Source: Mariniphaga sp.
Lineage (GTDB): Bacteria; Bacteroidota; Bacteroidia; Bacteroidales; Prolixibacteraceae
Reading direction: 5' to 3'
DNA: 64,000 nucleotides
Assembly: GCA_024636975.1 (NCBI GenBank)
Contig: JAGXGA010000053.1
Coordinates: forward strand, 1 to 64,000
Each line of letters begins with the position of its first letter. The first letter of the stretch is position 1. The translations under genes and the position numbers were made by a program. This document shows positions 46,507 to 53,784 of the stretch, one piece after another. The notes under the pieces are model-generated. The model made no database searches and had not been told where the DNA came from. It was given only the letters and a program-made list of their open reading frames with translations.

Positions 46507-46848
46507 ATGACTGGCAACTGGTTATTGAAAATTCTGTTTCTTATATACCCTCTGGTTGTTATTGGTTTTAACCGTTTCATAAGGAATTGCATACCCTGTA
46601 AAAGAATCCGGAAAGATTTTTTGCTGGAAAACGAATACGTGAACAAGCTGCTGTATTTGTTTATGCCGGTGCTGGTTCTTCACCTTGAGCTGATGTTGCA
46701 TCATTCAGGATATCCTTTTGATGAAATAAACGTTTGGATACTTGTCATTCTTGCAGTATTGCAAATCTATTTGTTTGTGACATCTGTTGTTTGTTTAGTT
46801 CAGTTTTTTGGAATAGTGCGGGAGTTTGGGCAACAGCAACGTGAATAA
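46507..46848 (+). CDS. Small membrane protein, 113 aa
   Basis: Not recognised. Three hydrophobic segments are seen: WLLKILFLIYPLVVIGF (~4-20), LLYLFMPVLVLHLELML (~48-64) and VWILVILAVLQIYLFVTSVVCLV across ~75-97 (given here as a range of positions). ATG 46507 gives a plausible N-terminal helix; GTG 46483 is an alternative that adds eight residues. It is convergent with the SDR-type gene, with only 23 bases between stops. Confidence 0.55.
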   Translation: MTGNWLLKILFLIYPLVVIGFNRFIRNCIPCKRIRKDFLLENEYVNKLLYLFMPVLVLHLELMLHHSGYPFDEINVWILVILAVLQIYLFVTSVVCLVQFFGIVREFGQQQRE

Positions 46849-46871
46849 TAACCTTGCTTAATTCCTGCATA

Positions 46872-47534
46872 TCATTTAGCAGCCAGTTCCTTTATATCTT
46901 TTACCTCCAATACCTGTTTGGGATAGCCTTTCAGAACGCTGTTGATCATAGCAATTCCAACTTCCTGCAGGGTGAGGATACTGCGGGGAAATAAGAACCT
47001 GAATATTGGGATCAGCTTAGCTGCAACCCGGTAAAATGATTTTAGGTGTTGCTGTCCTTCAGTGGGACTCATTACACCCGGTCGAAAGTTGTACGCTTTT
47101 ATAGCAGGCAGTTGCATTAAATCGTTTTCTGTTTTGCCCTTCACCCGTGCCCACATAAGCTTTCCTTTTTCCGAGCTATCGGTACCCTGTCCCGATACGT
47201 AACAAAACACGAGTCCGGGGTTCAGGGCGGCCAGTGTTTTGGCAAAGTGCAGTGTTGTATCGTGAGTGATACGGTTGAACTCCGGTTCCTTCATACCCAG
47301 CGAACTGACCCCTGCACAAAAGAAGCAGGCGTTGTAGCCTTTCAGACTGTCTTTCAGGTTTTCGAGTTGCATGAAATCGGTGGCAATAAGTTCCATTAAT
47401 TTAGGATGTTTAATACCTGAGGGGCGTCTTGTCACACTAAGCACCTGCTTTACCTTGTCGTTTTCAAGACATTCAAGCAAGACTCCTTCACCAACCATAC
47501 CTGTTGTTCCGGTTACAATAATTTTCAGTTCCAT
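46872..47534 (-). CDS. NAD(P)-binding Rossmann-fold protein, atypical SDR/NmrA-like
   Basis: A 220-residue single-domain protein. The dinucleotide motif TGTTGMVGEG (8-17) starts the fold, followed by CFFCAGVSSLG (~70-80) and CYVSGQGTDSS (~120-130). YNFRPGVMSP is typical of NAD-dependent epimerase-like proteins in Bacteroidota. The typical YxxxK catalytic pair is not obvious. No substrate can be named. Divergent from the 47748 lipoprotein gene. Confidence 0.82.
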   Translation of the reverse strand: MELKIIVTGTTGMVGEGVLLECLENDKVKQVLSVTRRPSGIKHPKLMELIATDFMQLENLKDSLKGYNACFFCAGVSSLGMKEPEFNRITHDTTLHFAKTLAALNPGLVFCYVSGQGTDSSEKGKLMWARVKGKTENDLMQLPAIKAYNFRPGVMSPTEGQQHLKSFYRVAAKLIPIFRFLFPRSILTLQEVGIAMINSVLKGYPKQVLEVKDIKELAAK

Positions 47535-47747
47535 TTCTGTTGAATTAATCTGTTTGATTACCTTGTTTGTGTGATTTTTATCTGCATTCCGACATAACAG
47601 TTCTGTTATTTAATAGAAAGGTACGTCATTTAAAGACATTTATAATCTTTTGTTGTCAAATAATTTTCAGCAACATCGCTTGTTATTTGAGCATAAATTC
47701 TTAAATTGAAGTCAAGAAGCTCTTATATTATTTTAATGTCTGTGAAA

Positions 47748-48449
47748 ATGAAAACTGGAATTTTACCGGTAATTATCGTTTCAATTATTTTAGCCTCCTG
47801 TGTTTCGGTACCTAAGGAGACAGTCACCCTCTCAAGGGTTTTGGGCAACGATCTGGTTGCTATGCATAATTCCCACCGGCAGCTTACTTCCCTGTATTTC
47901 GAAAGGATAAAAGACGACATTAACCAGTTTGTTGATGATGTATATTCCCCGTTTGTTATTCATTACGTACTGAATGTGGAAATGGAAAGGTATAAAGCAG
48001 GGGAAGCATCCTTATTCAGCACCATAGAAAATGCCGCCCGGATTGAAGGAATAGCCGAATCGGAGGAAACACTTAATACAATGCTTGAATTTCAGAAAGC
48101 AGCAACCATGCAGACTCAGGCCTTAAGGCAAGAGTTATTGGCACCGGTTACAGCGCAGGAAAGACAGGTGATCGAGGCTGTCAACATGTCTTATGATCAG
48201 GCAATTCGTGCCAACCTGACTATCACCGGTTACCTGGAATCGGTACGTAAAGTAAAGGAAAGTCAACAGGAAGCTTTGGCCGTAGTTGGCCTGCAAGGGA
48301 CTGATTCTTTAATTACCGGCAGATTGCTGCGGGTTTCTGAACTTGTAAATGCGGCAGTGAAAAAAGGAAAAGAGATAGATGTAAAAAGCGATGAAGCTAT
48401 ACTGAGGATAGAGGAAATATCAAACCAAATAAAAAATATAACCAATTAA
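47748..48449 (+). CDS. Lipoprotein with helical coiled-coil body
   Basis: About 233 residues with signal peptide and lipobox LASC (Cys~18). The mature part is nearly all helical (RQLTSLYFERIKDDINQF, KAATMQTQALRQEL, VRKVKESQQEALAVV), so it may form a long bundle or coiled coil. ATG 47748 gives MKTGILPVIIVSIILASC, a normal lipoprotein start; ATG 47736 is an alternative. It is followed 10 bases later by a 94-residue gene, so the two are likely coexpressed. Family unknown to me. Confidence 0.7.
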   Translation: MKTGILPVIIVSIILASCVSVPKETVTLSRVLGNDLVAMHNSHRQLTSLYFERIKDDINQFVDDVYSPFVIHYVLNVEMERYKAGEASLFSTIENAARIEGIAESEETLNTMLEFQKAATMQTQALRQELLAPVTAQERQVIEAVNMSYDQAIRANLTITGYLESVRKVKESQQEALAVVGLQGTDSLITGRLLRVSELVNAAVKKGKEIDVKSDEAILRIEEISNQIKNITN

Positions 48450-48459
48450 TCTTTAATCA

Positions 48460-48744
48460 ATGGCAGCAAACCGTTTTAGTCACTTATTTGCCGAGGCAGA
48501 CGCTGCTTTTAAAGGCGCCTATAGAAATGAACTCAACCAGCTGGAGGGGCTTTCAAAAGAAGAAATTGAATCCGTTACTCCTGACACCGAAGATATGACC
48601 GTTTATTCGGTACTGATAAAAGTTGTGGAACAGGCTTCGAGGGAAAACAGGTCAATGTCCAGCCTTATTGCCGACATAAAAGAACTTGGTAATGTAGCTG
48701 TTAACATTGCCCGGAAAGTACCACGTTTTGCCAGTTTGCTATAG
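48460..48744 (+). CDS. Small acidic helical protein, partner of the 47748 lipoprotein
   Basis: A 94-residue helical protein with no export signal: FSHLFAEADAAFKGAYRNEL at the start, then LIADIKELGNVAVNIARKVP. The 10-base gap after the lipoprotein gene suggests a functional pair. Not recognised. Its C-terminus is hydrophobic-basic and might bind membranes or the partner protein. Confidence 0.65.
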   Translation: MAANRFSHLFAEADAAFKGAYRNELNQLEGLSKEEIESVTPDTEDMTVYSVLIKVVEQASRENRSMSSLIADIKELGNVAVNIARKVPRFASLL

Positions 48745-49080
48745 AAGCAGCCGGCCTTTCATTTCTTTTAATACAACATATCATATTTGCTGCATACTTT
48801 TCATCGAAGCGATCTTCTCCTCCCTATTGGGGAGGTTGGGAGGGGTCATATTGCAATTGGCCGACAGAAAAAGAAAATCAAAATAAATAATTACCAAATT
48901 GCTCTTATGGGATGTAATTCATTGAGTTGAAGCACACTAAGTTTGAATAAAGTATATTTCTGATCTTTTTGCAACATATGTTTGTATTTTTGAAAATTGC
49001 AGCTAATTTTATACTGTTGAATAGCACGAATGATTAGAGTTGGCCAAGTTGTAGGGATAAGCTGTTATCGAACCTGAATA
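48745..49080. other. Gap with CCTCCC/GGGAGG hairpin
   Basis: CCTCCC (48819-48824) pairs with GGGAGG (48830-48835) around TATTG, followed by GTTGGGAGGGG. This block resembles a short repeat common in Bacteroidota intergenic DNA. The rest of the gap is AT-rich with no coding sign. It could also help end transcription of the preceding pair, but no T-run follows. Confidence 0.45.
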
Positions 49081-49488
49081 ATGAACTTTCTAACAATGAA
49101 TAAACTTAATCTTATAAGCTTTCTTTTACTTCTGGTGAATTTTGGATTTGCACAAAACGATACCCTCAAGTTGCTAAAAGGGGAGTGGTATTATTTTGGC
49201 CCAACCCGACCAGAGGCCAATGATACCTTTCGGTTGAGCAGGGAGACGAATTATAATTTCTTCACAAAATGGGAATTTAAAGACAACGGAAGTTTCATTG
49301 AAGAGGATATAAATGATATACGTGGTGCAGATACATTAAATGGTGCTCCTGTTATATCAATAGCTTTAGTTTACAGAACCTGGGTTTTTAATAAAGAAAA
49401 TCAAACTGTTGAAATAAGGGATGTATCGGAGGTATACAGGATAAAAAGAATAAATGAAAACTATCTGGAGCTGTTAAGGTTGAAATAA
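49081..49488 (+). CDS. Small secreted lipocalin-like protein
   Basis: About 130-135 residues with a signal peptide (LLLLVNFGFAQ, cleavage ~25). The mature beta-rich part starts LKLLKGEWYYFGP, then FFTKWEFKDNGSFIEED and TWVFNKENQTVEIRD, a pattern of small lipocalin-like proteins that bind ligands in the envelope. Starts at ATG 49081 or 49096 are both possible. The 28-base gap to the next gene suggests coexpression. Confidence 0.65.
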   Translation: MNFLTMNKLNLISFLLLLVNFGFAQNDTLKLLKGEWYYFGPTRPEANDTFRLSRETNYNFFTKWEFKDNGSFIEEDINDIRGADTLNGAPVISIALVYRTWVFNKENQTVEIRDVSEVYRIKRINENYLELLRLK

Positions 49489-49515
49489 TTCCAGGGATTA
49501 CAATTCTCGTAATAC

Positions 49516-50532
49516 ATGAAAACCAAATCAATTGTACTTTTATTTCTGCTGATTTTTGCTGCTGTCGCATGCAGCCCCGATTTGACCAATCAGGAGCCTG
49601 TAGATTTTGAGACCGGCTGGTTTGCTTCATCGCCCCAAAACCTGAACTTTTTGAATACTGAATACGACGATTACAACATGAACATTTATTATGTGGGGAA
49701 GATGCTGGATTTGTATTATTCAACAAATAAGGGCTCAAGGGGAAATGAATTCGACATTACAAGCCGCAGGATAGAGGCAGGTGTAAATTCAGATACCGGG
49801 ATACTTGATTTCGGGGTTTCTCCCGCAGAACCAACTTATGCCTGGAAGCTGTTGCCAGCAATAAATACCGATTCGGATGAATTCGGCCCCTTTTCATTTT
49901 ACAGCGATGCAGAGGTCAATTCACAAACAAGGTGGTATTTCTTTTATGCCAGCAATGAACCCGGCAATTTTGATATCCGGTTTACGTATACCGTAGCCGG
50001 CGATTGGGAAGACAGCGATTCAAAACAGCAAATATTCGGGCCTTATGATGCTGCCTTGCTGAATTCGGAATCCGATGATTATTATCCTGCTGTCAAAGCG
50101 GATCGCTCCAAAATTTACTTTTCTTCAAACCGGGATGAAGACTATGATATTTATGAAGTTGACGTGGATTCCGATAACATAGTGAGCAATTTGCAGGAAG
50201 GAGAAATGGAACCTTCAGTGAATGAAGTCCTATCAGGACCGGACGACGATAAATGCCCTTACATAAAAGGAAATTTGATGGTTTTTGCATCAAACCGGGC
50301 TTCCGGTTTTGGGGGGTATGATTTATGATATTCAGTATTTGAAAACGGGAAATGGGGCGAACCGCAGAACTTTGGGCCTGAAATTAATACGGAATTCGAT
50401 GAATACAGGCCGGCCGTTGAGTACTTTCCCCATTCGAACAACGACCTGATGATTTTTTCTTCGAACCGGCCCGGGGGCAAGGGCGGTTATGATTTGTACT
50501 ATACCGGCATTTCAAAAATGACAGGTATTTAA
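49516..50532 (+). pseudogene. PD40/WD40-like propeller lipoprotein with in-frame TGA
   Basis: The frame from ATG 49516 gives a lipoprotein (VACSPDL, Cys~19) with PD40 repeats, e.g. AVKADRSKIYFSSNRDEDYD and GNLMVFASNRASGFGGYDL, stopping at TGA 50326-50328. Reading on in the same frame gives YSVFENGKWGEPQNFGPEIN and DLMIFSSNRPGGKGGYDLYY, completing further repeats to TAA 50530-50532. The stop replaces the expected Trp (DLWYS in this repeat class), a single TGG-to-TGA change. Restored length is ~338 aa. Unlike other broken genes here this is a substitution, not a frameshift. Other genes use TGA as a stop, so recoding is unlikely. Confidence 0.82.
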
Positions 50533-50552
50533 GAATACGGCATACCACGGAG

Positions 50553-50599
50553 AACCTTACTTGTTGCAGGCTTATAAAGAGCTTTTACTTGGTAAGGTT
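50553..50599. repeat. Inverted repeat AACCTTAC/GTAAGGTT
   Basis: An 8-bp perfect inverted repeat, AACCTTAC (50553-50560) and GTAAGGTT (50592-50599), with a 31-base loop that contains a further small hairpin. It follows the broken propeller gene and could act in termination or mRNA stability. No T-run follows. Confidence 0.4.
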
Positions 50600-50732
50600 G
50601 GAATGTGTTTAATAACAGAGGCGATTTTTTGTAACATTTTGTTGCCTGCTTAACAAAAGGTGTTAATTTTAATCCATCACTAAGAAAAGCTGAGGGCATA
50701 ATAAAATGCAGTAACCGTTAAATGAAAATACA

Positions 50733-51302
50733 ATGACTAAAATTTTTTTAAGGGCAAAGCACTGGCACATATTTACAGTAACATTTGCACTGCCGTTTTT
50801 ACTGCAAATGATGTTGGTGCCGTTGGTGATAGTTGGGGATAACCCCATGATTATTTTGAAAGTGATGCCGGTAACAATGGCAATACTTTTGGTTGGATTT
50901 TTTGGCTGGTTATGGTCGGTAGCTACAGGGCTTCAATCCAAGGTTCCTGCAGGTGTTGAAATGAAGGTGAACCGCTTCAGGTTGTTCTTCTATATTCCTA
51001 TGCTTTATCTTGTTTTATTTTTGTTGTTTATTTCTTACGGGATTGGAGGATTAATGGAAAGCGGACAGGAACCTGGTTCCGGTACTATTGGTTTAATCAT
51101 CGCAATCATTTTGCCCATCCACTCGTTTGTTGTGTTTTGTATATTTTATTGCCTGTATTTTGTTTCCAAAACTTACAAAACTGTTGAATTGCAAAGGGAG
51201 GTTTCCTTTCCTGATTTTGCCGGAGAGTTTTTTCTGTTCTGGTTTTATCCGGTAGGAGTGTGGATCCTGCAGCCGAGGATCAGTAAGATGTCAGAGGGGT
51301 GA
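50733..51302 (+). CDS. Four-helix membrane protein, 189 aa
   Basis: Hydrophobic segments at ~15-35 (FALPFLLQMMLVPLVIV), ~43-63 (PVTMAILLVGFFGWLWSV), ~84-103 (FFYIPMLYLVLFLLFISYGI) and ~120-143. The loop TGLQSKVPAGVEMKVNRF joins helices 2 and 3. A common type of unknown Bacteroidota membrane protein; no function can be named. Monocistronic or paired with the following lipoprotein-like gene 9 bases later. Confidence 0.7.
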   Translation: MTKIFLRAKHWHIFTVTFALPFLLQMMLVPLVIVGDNPMIILKVMPVTMAILLVGFFGWLWSVATGLQSKVPAGVEMKVNRFRLFFYIPMLYLVLFLLFISYGIGGLMESGQEPGSGTIGLIIAIILPIHSFVVFCIFYCLYFVSKTYKTVELQREVSFPDFAGEFFLFWFYPVGVWILQPRISKMSEG

Positions 51303-51311
51303 AGGGAATTA

Positions 51312-51782
51312 TTGAAGTTGGTATGGAGGTATCCTGCCTGTTCGGAATTTAAGTCCCTGAGTTTGAATGGGTGCAAAAAAGATGAACCTAACCCGCTGGA
51401 AACCTTGCAGGATGATCTTACCACCGGAACCTGGTTTATTTCTGAACTAACTGTTGACAATAATGAAATAACAGGACAGTTTGAGCAGTACAGGCTTGCA
51501 TTTACCCTCGAAAAAGATCCTGAAAGTCCACAGATGATTTTTAATAAGCTTCTATTATCAGATACCAGCAACACATTCCGGGGAACATGGATTTTTTTTG
51601 CCACTAATGAGGATGAGGAATATAAAAATTCAATATCGATAGCCTTTGTAAATAACAATGAGTTTCAATCCATTTCAGCCCGCTGGGGTGTTAAATCGCA
51701 TACGAAAGGAAAAATTGAACTGATTAAGGAGGCAGAGGAGCTAAGCCCGGATAGAAGGGTTATGGTTTTGGGGAAACATTAA
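51312..51782 (+). CDS. Lipocalin-like lipoprotein with damaged N-terminus
   Basis: The body, from KKDEPNPLETLQDDLTTGTW onward, is a small beta-rich domain (FISELTVDNNEITGQFEQYR, RGTWIFFATNEDEEYKNSIS) resembling Bacteroidota lipocalin-like lipoproteins. SLNGC just before is a good lipobox end. The expected hydrophobic signal core is missing: the frame begins with WRYPACSEFK from a TTG (51312). A frameshift or loss at 51320-51355 is probable, as ATG 51323 in another frame ends at TAA after nine codons. So the gene may be unexported or dead. Confidence 0.5.
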   Translation: MKLVWRYPACSEFKSLSLNGCKKDEPNPLETLQDDLTTGTWFISELTVDNNEITGQFEQYRLAFTLEKDPESPQMIFNKLLLSDTSNTFRGTWIFFATNEDEEYKNSISIAFVNNNEFQSISARWGVKSHTKGKIELIKEAEELSPDRRVMVLGKH

Positions 51783-51813
51783 ATGGTTGTTCACCTTACT
51801 TCCCTCTGTGTTT

Positions 51814-52071
51814 TTAGTCATAATGAAATCTGCATTTAGCTATTAAAAATTCATTTTCTTTGACCTGATATATTAATCTGTGTTTGTCGTTTATCCTTCG
51901 GGACCAGAATCCTTTATATTTGAATTTTAAGGGTTCGCTCTTTCCTGTTTCCGAAAAAGGATTTCGTGAGATGTCTTTTAACAAATCATTTGTTCTTTTA
52001 AGTACTTTCTTGTCGGTTTTTTGATAGTAGAGGTAATCCTCCCAGGACTCATTAACAAATGTATATTTCAT
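51814..52071 (-). CDS. yoeB: YoeB-type toxin (Txe/YoeB family mRNA interferase)
   Basis: An 85-residue toxin that cuts mRNA on the ribosome. It closely follows E. coli YoeB in length and key residues: SWEDYLYYQKTDKK at the start, then E46 (SEPLK), R65 (DKHRLIY) and the C-terminal H83-Y84 catalytic pair, with GFWSRRI in between. All expected catalytic residues are present, so the toxin looks active. Start ATG 52071 overlaps the stop of an upstream antitoxin fragment (ATGA), the normal arrangement, but the antitoxin itself is severely shortened. Confidence 0.9.
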   Translation of the reverse strand: MKYTFVNESWEDYLYYQKTDKKVLKRTNDLLKDISRNPFSETGKSEPLKFKYKGFWSRRINDKHRLIYQVKENEFLIAKCRFHYD

Positions 52072-52169
52072 TGATTTAGTAAACCTTTTTGAAAAGAATC
52101 ACCGGTTTTTAATTTTTCGATCGCCGAATCGAGCCTCAATTCATTAGTCTTTGAAGATAAAAGCCCCAT
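52068..52169 (-). pseudogene. 33-residue antitoxin C-terminal tail (YefM-like)
   Basis: ATG 52169 opens a frame of 33 codons: MGLLSSKTNELRLDSAIEK then LKTGDSFQKGLLNQ, ending at TGA that overlaps the toxin ATG by four bases. The sequence resembles the C-terminal toxin-wrapping segment of YefM-type antitoxins (NARRLMDSIDSLKSGKG in E. coli YefM). The N-terminal Phd-type DNA-binding domain (~50 residues) is missing; the frame upstream runs only 14 more codons to a TAA, and no matching sequence was found in other frames as far as 52330. It may be a relic, or a working minimal antitoxin that binds the toxin without repressing the operon. Confidence 0.65.
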
Positions 52170-52447
52170 TTGAGGAACTGCGATTAGGGTTGAACTGTTA
52201 AAGAAACGTAGTTAGGTAGCTTTGGTGGAATTCTAGAATTACAGTAAATCTGTTAATTGAGATTGAACTCTGGTTCTGGTTTTTCTGATGACATGATGAA
52301 CCGCTGTAACTTTCTGTCACAAGCCGGATAAGAGACTTTAATTCTATTACCCAAATGAATTTATAAGAAGACAGAATTTAAAAAATGAATAACTTAGCCG
52401 TAGAAACTGAAAAATAAATTGGCAGGTTATAACAGGAATATCGACTT

Positions 52448-53704
52448 ATGAGAGATCACTATATTTTGCTCGCTAATTTAGGTTTGGCAACGCTTATTAT
52501 GGCCTGGCTGCCATCAATTTCGCAGAAGATAAGGGTGAGTTCGCCTGTTATGCTTTTACTTATTGGTATTTTGCTTTATATGGTGGGGACTCCTCTAGGC
52601 TGGTCTGAATTCCTCTGGAGCGACAAAGCGATGATGGGTTTTTCTGAGGCCATCGTAATCATCTCCCTTATGGGCGCCGGACTGAAAATAGGGAGCAACT
52701 ATTCATTCAAGGCCTGGAAACGACCGCTAATGCTTATTGCATTCACCATGCCACTAACAATGCTGGCAGCATATCTGTTCGGGGTGTATTTTTTGGCATT
52801 GAGCATTCCGGCGTCACTGTTATTGGCGGCAGTATTGGCGCCCACAGACCCTGTACTGGCCTCCGATGTGCAGTTGGACGACCCAAAGCGTGAAGATAAT
52901 GTGAAGGATAAATTGCGTTTTTCACTCACCGCAGAAGCAGGACTGAATGATGGTATGGCGTTCCCATTCACCTATTTGGCAGTGTTGGTGGCCCAGGCAG
53001 GGAGTTTCGCGGCCTTTAATTTTGGTAGCTGGTTTTGGGATAAATTGCTGTTAAAAGTCGTTATCGGCGTTGCGGTGGGCCTGTTGGTGGGCCGTGGCAT
53101 CGGGTTCTTAATCAGCTACCTAAACAGACGGGCCGGCATAAAAACAAATGATGGTTTCTTCGCATTATCCCTTACTTTTGCCGTGTATGGCGTAGCTGAA
53201 TTACTGCATGGCTATGGTTTTATGGCTGTTTTCTTTGCAGGTCTGAGCTTGCGGTATTCTGAAAATGTGAGCGGTAATTATAAACAGAAAATGCATGACT
53301 TTAGCCATGAGATTGAACGGTTGCTGATTGTAGTATGGCTCATAATCTTTGGAAGTACCATTTTGAATGGCATTCTGACAATGACCGACTGGAAAGGCAT
53401 TCTGTTCAGCGCCCTTTTTGTATTAGTGGTGCGCCCGCTGGCAGGACTTATAAGCCTTGCGGGCATCAGGGATACCTTTAAGAGCAAGCTTGCAATCAGT
53501 TTTCTGGGCATACGGGGGGTTGGCACGATATTTTATCTTTCGTGGGCTTTTATACAAACCGATTTGTTTGAAAACAAGTTAGAGCTTTATTCCATCAGTA
53601 TGTACATCATCCTTTTTTCGATTATATTACACGGACTTACCGCCCCTTCCATAGTATCATACTTCCGGAACAATCGTGAAGAGCATCATATAGAGGATAT
53701 CTAA
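52448..53704 (+). CDS. CPA1-type sodium/proton antiporter (NhaP-like)
   Basis: A 418-residue transporter with about 12-13 membrane helices and cytoplasmic ends. The ion-binding motif EAGLNDGMAFPF (~170-181) is the ND type of electroneutral CPA1 exchangers, preceded by LAPTDPVLASDVQ. It should exchange Na+ or K+ for H+ to control pH and salt. No regulatory C-terminal domain is attached. Monocistronic, 80 bases before uvrB on the same strand. Confidence 0.9.
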   Translation: MRDHYILLANLGLATLIMAWLPSISQKIRVSSPVMLLLIGILLYMVGTPLGWSEFLWSDKAMMGFSEAIVIISLMGAGLKIGSNYSFKAWKRPLMLIAFTMPLTMLAAYLFGVYFLALSIPASLLLAAVLAPTDPVLASDVQLDDPKREDNVKDKLRFSLTAEAGLNDGMAFPFTYLAVLVAQAGSFAAFNFGSWFWDKLLLKVVIGVAVGLLVGRGIGFLISYLNRRAGIKTNDGFFALSLTFAVYGVAELLHGYGFMAVFFAGLSLRYSENVSGNYKQKMHDFSHEIERLLIVVWLIIFGSTILNGILTMTDWKGILFSALFVLVVRPLAGLISLAGIRDTFKSKLAISFLGIRGVGTIFYLSWAFIQTDLFENKLELYSISMYIILFSIILHGLTAPSIVSYFRNNREEHHIEDI

Positions 53705-53750
53705 AAACCATAAACACATTCGGGCTTCGCGGAAGCCTTTATCTAATTGA

Positions 53751-53780
53751 TTGCCGATATTCATAAATTCCCTAATTTTG
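53751..53780 (+). promoter_or_regulatory. Canonical Bacteroidota promoter before uvrB
   Basis: TTG (53751-53753), 19 bases, then TAATTTTG (53773-53780): both elements and spacing match the Bacteroidota consensus. The uvrB ATG starts at 53785, four bases after the -7 box, so the mRNA probably starts at or next to the ATG. Confidence 0.7.
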
Positions 53781-53784
53781 CACC

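Noticed and set aside
50326-50328. TGA recoded as Trp or selenocysteine
   Set aside because: Other genes, including truA, use TGA as stop; no SECIS-like hairpin is seen right after it. A nonsense mutation is simpler.
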